Part shown: positions 34,444 to 42,809 of the stretch, piece by piece
Layout of the letters: the number at the start of each line of letters is the position of its first letter
How positions within the stretch are numbered: position 1 is the stretch's first letter
NCBI RefSeq assembly: GCF_020805785.1
Contig: NZ_JAJGZV010000004.1
Span: forward strand, 248,001-312,000
Direction: 5' to 3'
DNA: 64,000 bases
Source of the DNA: Flavobacterium chungbukense
GTDB lineage: Bacteria; Bacteroidota; Bacteroidia; Flavobacteriales; Flavobacteriaceae
Translations under genes and position numbers: made by a program
The notes under the pieces: model-generated
Told to the model about the DNA's origin: nothing
Databases searched by the model: none
The model's input: the letters and a program-made list of their open reading frames with translations, nothing else

Positions 34444-35460
34444 TTATTTATTCCTCACCTTTTGTTCCCATTTCCAAGCGCTCGACATTGCTTCGTCTAA
34501 GCTTAACTCAGCCTTCCACCCTAAGACATTATTTGCCTTATCTGTATTTGCATAAGCTTCTGTGATATCACCTTCGCGACGTGGTTTAATTACATACGGA
34601 AGTTTTTTATCGCTTACTTTCTCAAAGCTATGAATGACTTCTAGAACCGAACTTCCTGTTCCTGTTCCTAAATTAAAAGTTTCAACTTTCGCTAAATTCT
34701 TTTTATTCAATAAACGCTGTAAAGCAATTACGTGTGCTTTTGCTAAATCAACCACATGAATATAATCACGAACAGCAGTTCCGTCTGGTGTTGGATAATC
34801 ATTCCCAAAAACAGATAATTCCTGGCGCAATCCTGCTCCTGTTTGCGTAATAAACGGAACTAAATTTTGAGGAACACCTAAAGGCAATTCGCCAATTTCT
34901 GTTGACGAATGCGCTCCAACCGGATTAAAGTAACGCAGTAAAATAGCACTGATATTCGTAACTTTTGCTGTATCTGTAATAATTTCTTCTCCAATCTGTT
35001 TTGTATTTCCATACGGAGACATTGCCGTTTGAACAGGAGCATCTTCTGTAATTGGCATTTTTTCGGCTTGACCATAAACTGTACAAGACGAACTAAAAAT
35101 AAAACTCGCTTCAGGTTTTTGTTGTAATTCCTGCAAAAGATATATTAAACTGCTAATATTGTTTTCATAATACAATAAAGGCTGTTCAACACTTTCACCA
35201 ACTGCTTTTGAAGCCGCAAAATGAATTACCCCAGTAACATCATTATGTTTTTTAAAGAAATCCTGAACGGAACTTTTTTCTCTTAAATCAATTTTTTCGA
35301 ATAAAGGCGTTTTTCCCGTAATGGACGTAATTCCTTTTAAAACATCTTCTGAAGAATTGGAAAGATTGTCAATTATCACTACTTCGTAGCCTTCATTTTG
35401 CAATTCGACTACCGTGTGAGAACCTATAAACCCTAATCCTCCTGTTACTAATACTTTCAT
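34444..35460 (-). CDS. galE: UDP-glucose 4-epimerase
   Basis: GalE interconverts UDP-glucose and UDP-galactose for galactose use and surface polysaccharides. It has 338 residues. The NAD loop GGLGFIGSHT lies at 7-16. SSSCTVYG and YGNTK (catalytic Tyr-Lys) are near 125-155, and NLGTGTGSSVLEV near 265 is typical. The gene lies downstream of a DegT-type aminotransferase on the same strand, 38 bases apart, so both probably form one unit for sugar nucleotide synthesis. Confidence 0.96.
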   Translation of the reverse strand: MKVLVTGGLGFIGSHTVVELQNEGYEVVIIDNLSNSSEDVLKGITSITGKTPLFEKIDLREKSSVQDFFKKHNDVTGVIHFAASKAVGESVEQPLLYYENNISSLIYLLQELQQKPEASFIFSSSCTVYGQAEKMPITEDAPVQTAMSPYGNTKQIGEEIITDTAKVTNISAILLRYFNPVGAHSSTEIGELPLGVPQNLVPFITQTGAGLRQELSVFGNDYPTPDGTAVRDYIHVVDLAKAHVIALQRLLNKKNLAKVETFNLGTGTGSSVLEVIHSFEKVSDKKLPYVIKPRREGDITEAYANTDKANNVLGWKAELSLDEAMSSAWKWEQKVRNK

Positions 35461-35498
35461 TTTGTGGTTGTTTTTCGCGGTTATTATAGTTTAAATTT

Positions 35499-36632
35499 TT
35501 ATTTATTTAAAAATTCTAAAACAGAGTCAGTAATAAATTTAATCTGCTCATCATCAAGTTCTGTATGCATTGGCAGAGCGATTACTTCTTGTACTAGTTG
35601 GTTCGTTACAGGAAACTGCTCTTCTTTATAGCGAGGATCCAAATAAGCTTTTTGAGAGTGCAACGGAATTGGATAATAAATCGCACATGGAATTCCTTTA
35701 TCCAATAAATGCTGCATTAAAGCATTTCTGTCTGCATCTAAAATTCTTAATACATATTGATGAAAAACGTGATCATTTTCGTTTTCATCAAAATCTGGTG
35801 TAACGATATGTGGATTCCCAGTGAAAGCTGCGTTATATTTTGTTGCTGCTAAACGACGTGCCTGATTGTATTCATCTAAAAGAGGCAATTTTGCATTTAA
35901 AACTCCAGCCTGAATACTATCTAAACGTGAATTTACTCCCACAACATCATGATGATAACGCTCGTACATTCCGTGATTTACGATTCCGCGGATGATATGA
36001 GCCAATTTATCATCATTTGTAAAAATTGCTCCTCCATCTCCATAACAACCTAAATTTTTAGATGGAAAGAAAGAAGTCGCGGCAACATGACCAATTGTAC
36101 CTACTTTTGATTTTGTTCCTGATTTAGAAATATAATCAGCACCAATGGCTTGCGCATTATCTTCAATTACATATAAATTATATTGCGCTGCAATTTCCAT
36201 AATCGCATCCATATTCGCAGCTCGTCCAAATAAATGCACCGGAACAATTGCTCTTGTTTTTGGAGTAATTGCTTTTTTTACAGCATCAATATCGATATTC
36301 ATATTAGTCATATCAACATCAACCAAAACTGGAGTCAATTGTAGCAAAGCAATAACCTCAACCGTAGCTGCAAAAGTAAAATCGGCAGTAATAACCTCAT
36401 CTCCTGGCTGAAGACCTAAACCCATCATAGCTATCTGCAATGCATCAGTTCCGTTCGCACAAGGAATAACATGTTTTGCGCCCAAATAATCCTCAAGATT
36501 CTTTTGAAACTGGTGAACTAAAGGCCCGTTGATATAAGTATTTGTATCCAAAACTTCTTGAATAGAAGCATCTACAGTAGATTTTATTTTTTCATATTGA
36601 CTTTTTAAGTCAACCATTTGAATTTTTTTCAT
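35499..36632 (-). CDS. DegT/DnrJ/EryC1/StrS sugar aminotransferase
   Basis: This is a 377-residue PLP-dependent aminotransferase that would convert a keto-sugar nucleotide to an amino sugar. The PLP lysine is K192 in SFFPSKNLGCYGDGG. CANGTDALQIAMMGLGLQPGDEV (split over residues 58-80) and EDNAQAIGADY are family hallmarks. The exact sugar is unknown. It is followed by galE and divergent from kdtA, placing it among envelope polysaccharide genes. Confidence 0.93.
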   Translation of the reverse strand: MKKIQMVDLKSQYEKIKSTVDASIQEVLDTNTYINGPLVHQFQKNLEDYLGAKHVIPCANGTDALQIAMMGLGLQPGDEVITADFTFAATVEVIALLQLTPVLVDVDMTNMNIDIDAVKKAITPKTRAIVPVHLFGRAANMDAIMEIAAQYNLYVIEDNAQAIGADYISKSGTKSKVGTIGHVAATSFFPSKNLGCYGDGGAIFTNDDKLAHIIRGIVNHGMYERYHHDVVGVNSRLDSIQAGVLNAKLPLLDEYNQARRLAATKYNAAFTGNPHIVTPDFDENENDHVFHQYVLRILDADRNALMQHLLDKGIPCAIYYPIPLHSQKAYLDPRYKEEQFPVTNQLVQEVIALPMHTELDDEQIKFITDSVLEFLNK

Positions 36633-36768
36633 TTTTGAATTTATTTTAAAATTAAAGAAGCTGTTTTCACACAGAAATCTCTAAAGGGAGCAACAAAAAT
36701 AGTTATTAATCACTTCAAACCAATGAAAATAGTCGAAAGAAATGTAATTTAGCTGCAAAAAAAATTAC

Positions 36769-37998
36769 ATGCTTTTTTTATACAATCTACTCATACATAT
36801 CGCAGGATTTTTCTTAAGAATCATCGCCTTATTTAGTCCGAAAATTAAGCTTTTTGTTGAAGGCAGAAAAAATGTATTTTCAATTTTAAAAGAAAAAATA
36901 AAAGCAGACGACAAAACGATTTGGTTTCATTCAGCTTCATTGGGTGAATATGAACAAGGACTTCCGGTTATAGAAAAAATCAAAGAAAAATATCCTTCCC
37001 ATAAAATAATTGTAACTTTTTTTTCACCTTCTGGATACGAAGTGCGTAAAAATAACACAGTGGCAGATCTAACGCTTTATCTTCCTTTGGACACAAAAGC
37101 AAATGCTAAAAAATTCATCAAACTTGTTCATCCAGAACTTGCTTTTTTTATCAAATATGAATTTTGGCTGAATTATCTAAAAGAGTTAGAAACAAACAAA
37201 ATCCCTACTTATTTAATTTCAGGAATTTTTAGAGACAACCAAATGTTCTTTAAATGGTATGGCGGATTTTACAGAAAAGCATTGAAAGCTTTTACCTACT
37301 TCTTTGTTCAAAACGAAAAATCAAAGCAAAAAATAAAAAGCTTAGGCTTTAATAATGTAATTGTTTCTGGCGACACTAGATTTGATCGTGTAAATGCCAT
37401 TTTACAACGTGACAACTCTTTAGATTTTATAGAAAACTTCAAGAACAATGAACCTGTTATTGTAATTGGGAGTTCTTGGCCAAAGGACGAAGTTATACTT
37501 GCAGACTATATCAATCAAGCTTCCGAAAATGTAAAATTCATTATTGCTCCGCACAATATTAAAGCTGATCAAATTGAAAACCTTAAATCTCAGATTACAA
37601 AATCAACTATATTATATTCTGAAAAAGAAAACATTGATTTATCTAAATACAATGTATTAATTGTAGATACAGTCGGCTTATTAACCAAAATTTACAGCTA
37701 CGGAACGATCGCTTACGTGGGTGGTGGTTTTGGAAATCCTGGAATACATAATATTTTAGAACCTGCCACTTTTGGAATTCCAATTGTAATTGGCCCTAAT
37801 TATTCTAATTTCGCAGAAGCCGTTTCGCTCGTACAATTAAAGGGCTGCAATGTTATTTCTAATGCAGAAGAACTTAAAAATGCATTTGATAAGCTTTTAT
37901 TAGACCGTTCTTTCTTTGAAGAAAAGAGCAAAATCTGCAGTTCATTCATTCAAAACAACAAAGGCGCCACAGAAACCATTATGAAAATTGTTTCTTAA
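36769..37998 (+). CDS. kdtA: 3-deoxy-D-manno-octulosonic acid transferase
   Basis: KdtA (WaaA) attaches Kdo to the lipid A precursor at the inner membrane. It has 409 residues with an N-terminal membrane anchor (~4-25), IWFHSASLGEYEQGLPVI (N-domain) and a GT-B C-domain containing VGGGFGNPGIHNILEPA and a later EAVSLVQ. Acceptor number (one or two Kdo) cannot be read. A 7-of-8 -7 element (TAATTTAG at 36745) lies upstream. Confidence 0.95.
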   Translation: MLFLYNLLIHIAGFFLRIIALFSPKIKLFVEGRKNVFSILKEKIKADDKTIWFHSASLGEYEQGLPVIEKIKEKYPSHKIIVTFFSPSGYEVRKNNTVADLTLYLPLDTKANAKKFIKLVHPELAFFIKYEFWLNYLKELETNKIPTYLISGIFRDNQMFFKWYGGFYRKALKAFTYFFVQNEKSKQKIKSLGFNNVIVSGDTRFDRVNAILQRDNSLDFIENFKNNEPVIVIGSSWPKDEVILADYINQASENVKFIIAPHNIKADQIENLKSQITKSTILYSEKENIDLSKYNVLIVDTVGLLTKIYSYGTIAYVGGGFGNPGIHNILEPATFGIPIVIGPNYSNFAEAVSLVQLKGCNVISNAEELKNAFDKLLLDRSFFEEKSKICSSFIQNNKGATETIMKIVS

Positions 37999-38351
37999 AT
38001 CCTTCAAATCGCATCATTTTAATTCACAAAATGAAGTTTTATTATACAAAAAGAACACAAAACTATAATTTTACAACTATTTACAAATCGAAATAATCCT
38101 TAAAAAACAAAACAAACTACAACAAACCTAATTAAAAGAGCCAAAATAGCAACAGAATTTTCAACAAAAAATAAAATAGACAAAACATACCGTAATATAA
38201 TTTATTTTTACTATTTTGGCATATTATTTGATAAATAACATAATCGTGAGTAAGGAAAATATTTTAAAAAAAAAGTGAAAAAATATTTTACATATTAAAA
38301 AATTTATATCTTTGCCACGAATTAATAATTAACCTTTTATAATAAAGTAAG
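37999..38351. other. AT-rich gap before the heptad-repeat lipoprotein gene
   Basis: This 353-base gap has no credible gene. A 19-codon frame from an ATG near 38031 is too short to support. The sequence is very A-rich with several near-promoter matches, and the only strong element is the -7 box at 38307. No repeats or hairpins stand out. Confidence 0.6.
38307..38314 (+). promoter_or_regulatory. -7 element of the lipoprotein gene
   Basis: TATCTTTG matches the consensus exactly and lies 37 bases before the ATG. Confidence 0.7.
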
Positions 38352-38567
38352 ATGAAAAAAGTATTTTTAAGTTTAGCTGTTGTTGCTGTTTTAACTGTTG
38401 TATCTTGTAAAAAAGCTGACGCTGCTGCTTCAGAAGCTGCTGTAGATTCTACTGCTGTTACTGTTGATTCAGCTGCTGCTGTTGTTGATTCAGCTGCTGC
38501 AACTGTTGATTCTGCTGCTGCTAAAGTTGATTCAGCTGCTGCTAAAGTAGAAGAAGTAAAAAAATAA
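38352..38567 (+). CDS. Small lipoprotein with alanine-rich heptad repeats
   Basis: This 71-residue protein has a lipoprotein signal ending VVSC (lipobox Cys19), then KKADAA and five seven-residue units of the form VDS-A/T-A-A-x, ending KVEEVKK. The strict seven-residue period with small residues predicts a continuous alpha-helical coiled coil of alanine type. The layout (lipidated N-terminus, Ala/Val-Asp heptads, C-terminal Lys) resembles Braun's lipoprotein Lpp, although there is no recognisable homology and the resemblance may be convergent. The gene has a strong promoter element and terminator, which suggests high expression. Confidence 0.8.
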   Translation: MKKVFLSLAVVAVLTVVSCKKADAAASEAAVDSTAVTVDSAAAVVDSAAATVDSAAAKVDSAAAKVEEVKK

Positions 38568-38593
38568 TTAGAACCTAAGTTCTAACGATTTTA

Positions 38594-38619
38594 AAACCAT
38601 CATTTAGATGGTTTTTTTT
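38594..38619 (+). terminator. Terminator of the lipoprotein gene
   Basis: AAACCATC and GATGGTTT form a stem followed by eight T. Confidence 0.85.
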
Positions 38620-38652
38620 ATGATTAATTTTAATATTAATCTACTTCAATAA

Positions 38653-38690
38653 AAAAAAAAGCGTTTACAAATTGTAAACGCTTTTTTTAT
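38653..38690. terminator. Terminator of the DUF1508 gene
   Basis: AAAAGCGTTTACAA and TTGTAAACGCTTTT form a near-perfect stem flanked by A- and T-runs, so it can work in both directions. Confidence 0.88.
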
Positions 38691-38692
38691 TG

Positions 38693-39070
38693 TTATTCTG
38701 CAGCCTCATCTTCATTTTCTTCTTCATCTCCAAAAATAGATTCACTCGAAGAGAAATCCAAAATTTCCGACTTAGAAGAATAAGTCACAATCTCTTTTAT
38801 TCCTTTTTGCAAAAGCAATTCCGTACTATATTTTCGACTTGTAGCAAAGTGAACCTCACCCAACATCAGTTTAAAAAAATACTTCCCTCCAGAGCCTTTA
38901 AATTTTAAAAACCTCGCCAGCTCAATGTTCTTTTTAAACTTCTCAATATCCTCTTCACACTCAAACCTCAACTCATAACTCAAACTTGTAAAAATAACTT
39001 TCCCTCTACGCGAAGTAAAAGTAAATTTATATTCATCATTAAATCGCTTGCTAATTACAAAAGCACCCAT
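38693..39070 (-). CDS. DUF1508 (YegP-like) protein
   Basis: This 125-residue protein has two related segments of the DUF1508/UPF0339 type, FVISKRFNDEYKFTFTSRRGKVIF and LKFKGSGGKYFFKLMLGEVHFATSRKY, each about 45 residues and joined by a short helix. An acidic tail (GDEEENEDEAAE) follows. Function is unknown. Between the two tRNA genes and the lipoprotein, on the opposite strand to the latter. Confidence 0.85.
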   Translation of the reverse strand: MGAFVISKRFNDEYKFTFTSRRGKVIFTSLSYELRFECEEDIEKFKKNIELARFLKFKGSGGKYFFKLMLGEVHFATSRKYSTELLLQKGIKEIVTYSSKSEILDFSSSESIFGDEEENEDEAAE

Positions 39071-39118
39071 ATTTGAATTTTAGATTTTAGATTGTTGATT
39101 TTAGATTGTCGCTTTTAA

Positions 39119-39158
39119 ACCCTCAGAACCTTAGAATCTCAACACCTTAGCACCTTTT
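39119..39158. repeat. Short interspersed repeat family 4
   Basis: This copy (CCTCAGAACCTTAGAATCTC and onward to GCACC) matches the pattern at 29022-29059. It lies between the DUF1508 gene and the tRNA terminator, next to a TTTTAGATT-type run at 39078-39109. Confidence 0.55.
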
Positions 39159-39173
39159 AAAAGTTTACATAAT

Positions 39174-39204
39174 AAAAAAAGCCTCTTCAAAAGAAGAGGC
39201 TTTA
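39174..39204 (-). terminator. Terminator of the tRNA operon
   Basis: AAAGCCTCTTC and GAAGAGGCTTT with a T-run on the minus strand, directly after tRNA-Leu. Confidence 0.88.
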
Positions 39205-39205
39205 G

Positions 39206-39291
39206 TACTCAGAGCGGGACTTGAACCCGCACGAACATTGCTGTTCACTGGATTTTAAGTCCAGCGTGTCTACCAATTTCACCATCCGAGC
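39206..39291 (-). tRNA. tRNA-Leu (anticodon UAA)
   Basis: The 86-base gene folds as a class II tRNA with acceptor GCTCGGA paired to TCTGAGT, anticodon loop CTTAAAA (TAA, stem CTGGA/TCCAG), a long variable arm and T-arm GCGGGTTCAAGTCCCGC. No CCA is encoded. Confidence 0.95.
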
Positions 39292-39305
39292 ATTATATGG
39301 TTTTG

Positions 39306-39378
39306 AGCGAAAAACGGGGCTCGAACCCGCGACCTCGACCTTGGCAAGGTCGCGCTCTACCAACTGAGCTATTTTCGC
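39306..39378 (-). tRNA. tRNA-Gly (anticodon GCC)
   Basis: The 73-base gene has acceptor GCGAAAA/TTTTCGC, D-arm AGCTCAGTTGGTAGAGC, anticodon loop TTGCCAA with stem CGACC/GGTCG, and T-arm CGCGGGTTCGAGCCCCG. It precedes tRNA-Leu by 14 bases in one transcript. Confidence 0.96.
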
Positions 39379-39432
39379 ATTTCAAATCTTAAAAAGAACT
39401 CGCAACACTTGATTTGTTTCGTATTGCGAGTG

Positions 39433-39462
39433 CAAATTTAGGACATTTATTCAATTAAACAA
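39433..39462 (-). promoter_or_regulatory. Promoter of the tRNA-Gly/tRNA-Leu operon
   Basis: On the minus strand TTG (39460-39462) and TAAATTTG (39433-39440) are 19 bases apart. The start site falls inside the palindrome with arms 39424-39431 and 39398-39405. Confidence 0.7.
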
Positions 39463-39539
39463 GTATTTTTCGAAAAAAAAATCGACTTATTTTATAACAT
39501 TCTGATAACCTAAACTTTAAAATTTAATTTTTCTTGAAT

Positions 39540-42146
39540 TTACTTTTTAACGAGCATTCTTTTAATCTCATTCAGTTTCATTAACGCTTCAACAGGCGTA
39601 ATTGCATTAATATCGAGACTTAAGATTTCCTCTTTTATTTCTTCCAACAAAGGATCATCCAAATTAAAGAAACTCATTTGCATTTCATCATTTGCCGCTT
39701 TTATACCGTTTAAGGCATCACTTGAATGATTCTTCTCCAATTTCTTTAAAAGTTTCTGCGCTTTTGAAATAACCAGTTGAGGCATTCCGGCCATTTTAGC
39801 CACGTGAATTCCAAAACTATGTGCGCTTCCTCCTTTTACCAGTTTTCTAACAAACAAAACAGTGTCTTTTAATTCTTTAACTGCCACATTAAAGTTCTGA
39901 ATTCTCGGCAATGATTCTGTCATTTCATTTAATTCATGATAATGCGTTGCAAAAAGTGTTTTTGCTCTTCCAGGATGTTCATGCAAAAATTCAGCAATTG
40001 CCCATGCAATCGAAATTCCATCATAAGTACTCGTTCCTCTTCCAATCTCATCCAAAAGCACCAAACTGCGGTCTGAAATATTATTCAAAATAGAAGCCGT
40101 TTCGTTCATTTCGACCATAAAAGTAGATTCGCCCATCGAAATATTATCTGAAGCTCCAACTCTGGTAAAAATCTTATCTACAATTCCCATTCTAACGCTA
40201 TCAGCAGGTACAAAACTTCCCATTTGAGCCAAAAGCACAATTAACGCTGTTTGTCTTAAAATAGCCGATTTACCCGACATGTTTGGCCCGGTAATCATAA
40301 TAATTTGTTGCGCTTCTCTATCCAAGAAAACATCATTAGCAATATAAGGAGTTCCAACCGGCAGTTGTTTTTCAATTACAGGGTGTCGTCCGTTTTTGAT
40401 ATCCAACTCAAATGTCTCGTCAATTTCAGGCTGCACGTACTGATTTTCTACAGCCATTTGTGTAAATGAACACAAACAATCTAGTTGCGCAACTAAATAT
40501 GCATTCATTTGAACAGGCTTAATATAAGTAGAGATCCAAGCGACTAATTGCTCAAAAAGTTCGCTTTCTATTTTATATATTTTTTCCTCAGCGCCTAAAA
40601 TTTTGGTTTCGTATTCTTTTAATTCTTCTGTAATGTAACGCTCTGCATTCACTAAAGTCTGCTTACGAATCCATTCTTCTGGAACTTTGTCTTTATGTGT
40701 ATTTCGAACTTCAATATAATAGCCGAAAACATTATTGAAAGAAATTTTCAATGAAGAAATTCCTGTTCTTTCTGATTCTCTTTTTTCAATTCCTTCCAAA
40801 AATTCTTTTCCAGAAGTCGAAATTGCTCGTAATTCGTCTAATTCTTCACTAATTCCTTTTGCAATGGCATTTCCTTTTGAAATCGCAACAGGCGCATCTT
40901 GATTTAAAGTGGTTTTAATTTTTTCACGAAGCAAATCACAAGCGTGTAAACTGTCTCCAATTACTTTAACAGCTTCCTGCGGACTTTGAAGCGCCAATGT
41001 TTTTATTGGAATAATTGCATCAAGAGATTCTTTCAAATAAACTATTTCACGAGGCGAAACTTTTCCTGCTGCAATTTTAGAAATCAAGCGTTCTAAATCT
41101 GAGATCTGCTTGATTTGATATTGAATGTTATGCAGAATTTCAGGATTTGATTTTAAATAGGCCACAACCTCATGACGACCTTTAATTTTGTTCGCATCTT
41201 TTAAAGGCAGAGCCAACCAACGTTTCAATAAACGTCCTCCCATTGGAGAAAGCGTTTCATCAATAACATCCAAAAGCGTAACCGCATTCGGATTATAACT
41301 GTGATATAATTCTAAGTTTCTAATCGTAAAACGGTCCATCCAAACATAAGCATCTTCTGCAATACGCTGAATTGCCGTAATATGTTGCACACGATTATGC
41401 TGTGTTTCTGACAGATAATACAAAATTGCACCAGAAGCAATGATTCCTTCTTTCAGTTCTTCGACGCCAAATCCTTTTAAAGAAACCGTTTGAAAATGCT
41501 TAGTCAATGTTTCTAAAGCATAATCTTCCTTATAAATCCAATCTTCTAAATAAAAACTATGAAAATCTTCTCCAAAAGCAGCTTTAAAATCACTTTTATT
41601 ATTCTTTGGAACCAAGACTTCGCTCGGGTTAAAATTCTGCAATAATTTATCAATGTATTCTGCATTTCCCTGAGCCGTTAAAAACTCTCCCGTAGAAACA
41701 TCTAAAAAAGAAATTCCGATATTTTTATTAGCAAAATAAACCGATGCTAAAAAGTTATTTGATTTGGATTGCAAAACCTCATCGTTCAAAGAAACTCCCG
41801 GAGTTACAAGCTCCGTTACACCTCTTTTTACAATTGTTTTGGTCATTTTTGGATCTTCCAACTGATCACAGATAGCAACACGAAGTCCAGCTTTCACCAA
41901 TTTTGGCAAATAAGTATTTACAGAATGATGCGGAAATCCAGCCAAAGCCGTTTCTGTATCAGAGCCCGCTCCTCTTTTAGTTAAAGTGATTCCTAAGATT
42001 TTAGAAGCTCTAATGGCATCTTCTCCAAAGGTTTCATAAAAATCTCCTACTCTGAAAAGCAGACATGCATCAGGATATTTAGCCTTGATTTCGTTGTACT
42101 GTTTCATTAAGGGTGTTTCCTTCACCACTTTCTCTTTAGCTGCCAA
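39540..42146 (-). CDS. mutS: DNA mismatch repair protein MutS
   Basis: MutS recognises mismatches in newly copied DNA. Domains in order are mismatch recognition (LLFRVGDFYETFGEDA), connector, core lever-clamp (~260-560) and the ATPase (GPNMSGKSAILRQ Walker A, LVLLDEIGRGTSTYDG Walker B and THYHEL). I prefer the TTG at 42146 (LAAKEKVVKETPLMKQY), which puts PLMKQY at the distance seen in other MutS proteins. An ATG at 42203 would add 19 residues (MPPKNHKFAVLIFHLKHNN) that look like untranslated leader. The protein is about 868 residues. It is divergent from the DUF1573 gene. Confidence 0.95.
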   Translation of the reverse strand: MAAKEKVVKETPLMKQYNEIKAKYPDACLLFRVGDFYETFGEDAIRASKILGITLTKRGAGSDTETALAGFPHHSVNTYLPKLVKAGLRVAICDQLEDPKMTKTIVKRGVTELVTPGVSLNDEVLQSKSNNFLASVYFANKNIGISFLDVSTGEFLTAQGNAEYIDKLLQNFNPSEVLVPKNNKSDFKAAFGEDFHSFYLEDWIYKEDYALETLTKHFQTVSLKGFGVEELKEGIIASGAILYYLSETQHNRVQHITAIQRIAEDAYVWMDRFTIRNLELYHSYNPNAVTLLDVIDETLSPMGGRLLKRWLALPLKDANKIKGRHEVVAYLKSNPEILHNIQYQIKQISDLERLISKIAAGKVSPREIVYLKESLDAIIPIKTLALQSPQEAVKVIGDSLHACDLLREKIKTTLNQDAPVAISKGNAIAKGISEELDELRAISTSGKEFLEGIEKRESERTGISSLKISFNNVFGYYIEVRNTHKDKVPEEWIRKQTLVNAERYITEELKEYETKILGAEEKIYKIESELFEQLVAWISTYIKPVQMNAYLVAQLDCLCSFTQMAVENQYVQPEIDETFELDIKNGRHPVIEKQLPVGTPYIANDVFLDREAQQIIMITGPNMSGKSAILRQTALIVLLAQMGSFVPADSVRMGIVDKIFTRVGASDNISMGESTFMVEMNETASILNNISDRSLVLLDEIGRGTSTYDGISIAWAIAEFLHEHPGRAKTLFATHYHELNEMTESLPRIQNFNVAVKELKDTVLFVRKLVKGGSAHSFGIHVAKMAGMPQLVISKAQKLLKKLEKNHSSDALNGIKAANDEMQMSFFNLDDPLLEEIKEEILSLDINAITPVEALMKLNEIKRMLVKK

Positions 42147-42267
42147 ATTATTATGTTTTAAATGAAAAATTAAGACAGCGAATTTATGATTTTTTGGTGG
42201 CATATGAAAAGCTTCAAAAATTAAAATATTTTAAGATATTTTTAGGTTCTGATTTAAGTTTTTTACA

Positions 42268-42275
42268 TAGCTTTG
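42268..42275 (+). promoter_or_regulatory. -7 element of the DUF1573 gene
   Basis: TAGCTTTG matches the consensus. The in-frame TTG at 42273 falls in this box, so the start at 42303 is favoured. Confidence 0.7.
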
Positions 42276-42302
42276 TTTATCATTAAAAAAAGACCCTTAA
42301 AG

Positions 42303-42734
42303 ATGAAAAAAATAATCTTATTTGCTATGTTAGCTGTTGCTGGTATCACGGCTACTAATGCACAAACAACTAAAAAAGCTAAAGCTACTAAAGTTGCTAA
42401 AGTAGAAGGAGCTGGAATGGCTTTTGAAACTGAAACTATCGATTACGGAACTATCGCTCATAATGCTGATGGAAAACGTGAATTTGTTTTTGTAAACAAC
42501 GGAACAAAACCATTAATCATTACAAACACTCAAGGATCTTGCGGATGTACTGTTCCAACTACTCCAAAAGAGCCAATTGCTCCAGGAGCTAAAGGTGTTA
42601 TTGGTGTTAAGTATGCTACAGATAGAGTTGGTGCATTTACAAAAACAGTAACTGTAACTTCTAATGCAGAAGGACAACCTACAAAAATCCTTACTATTAA
42701 AGGTACTGTTTTACCAGATCCAGTAAAAAGCTAA
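42303..42734 (+). CDS. DUF1573 family secreted protein
   Basis: This 143-residue protein has a signal peptide ending TNAQ (~20), a short Lys/Ala-rich linker, then a single DUF1573 domain: DYGTIAHNADGKREFVFVNN, GSCGCTVP and VGAFTKTVTV, an immunoglobulin-like fold. The linked Cys pair in SCGC is a family hallmark. Function is not established; periplasmic or surface location is inferred. Confidence 0.9.
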   Translation: MKKIILFAMLAVAGITATNAQTTKKAKATKVAKVEGAGMAFETETIDYGTIAHNADGKREFVFVNNGTKPLIITNTQGSCGCTVPTTPKEPIAPGAKGVIGVKYATDRVGAFTKTVTVTSNAEGQPTKILTIKGTVLPDPVKS

Positions 42735-42758
42735 TCTGAAAAACATTTAAAATAATCA

Positions 42759-42790
42759 AAAAGCTTCCTTACCTTTGGAAGCTTTTTTTA
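42759..42790 (+). terminator. Terminator of the DUF1573 gene containing a promoter element
   Basis: AAAAGCTTCC and GGAAGCTTTTTT form a strong stem with a T-tail. The loop between the arms includes the TACCTTTG box of the next gene. Confidence 0.85.
42770..42777 (+). promoter_or_regulatory. -7 element of the TrmH-family gene inside a terminator
   Basis: TACCTTTG matches the consensus and lies in the loop and 3' arm of the preceding terminator, 32 bases before the ATG at 42810. Confidence 0.5.
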
Positions 42791-42809
42791 TGACTTGAAT
42801 TTAAAACAA

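Noticed and set aside
42147..42203. Nineteen-residue N-terminal extension of MutS from ATG 42203
   Set aside because: The residues are unlike MutS N-termini; the TTG at 42146 gives the expected length. The ATG remains possible.
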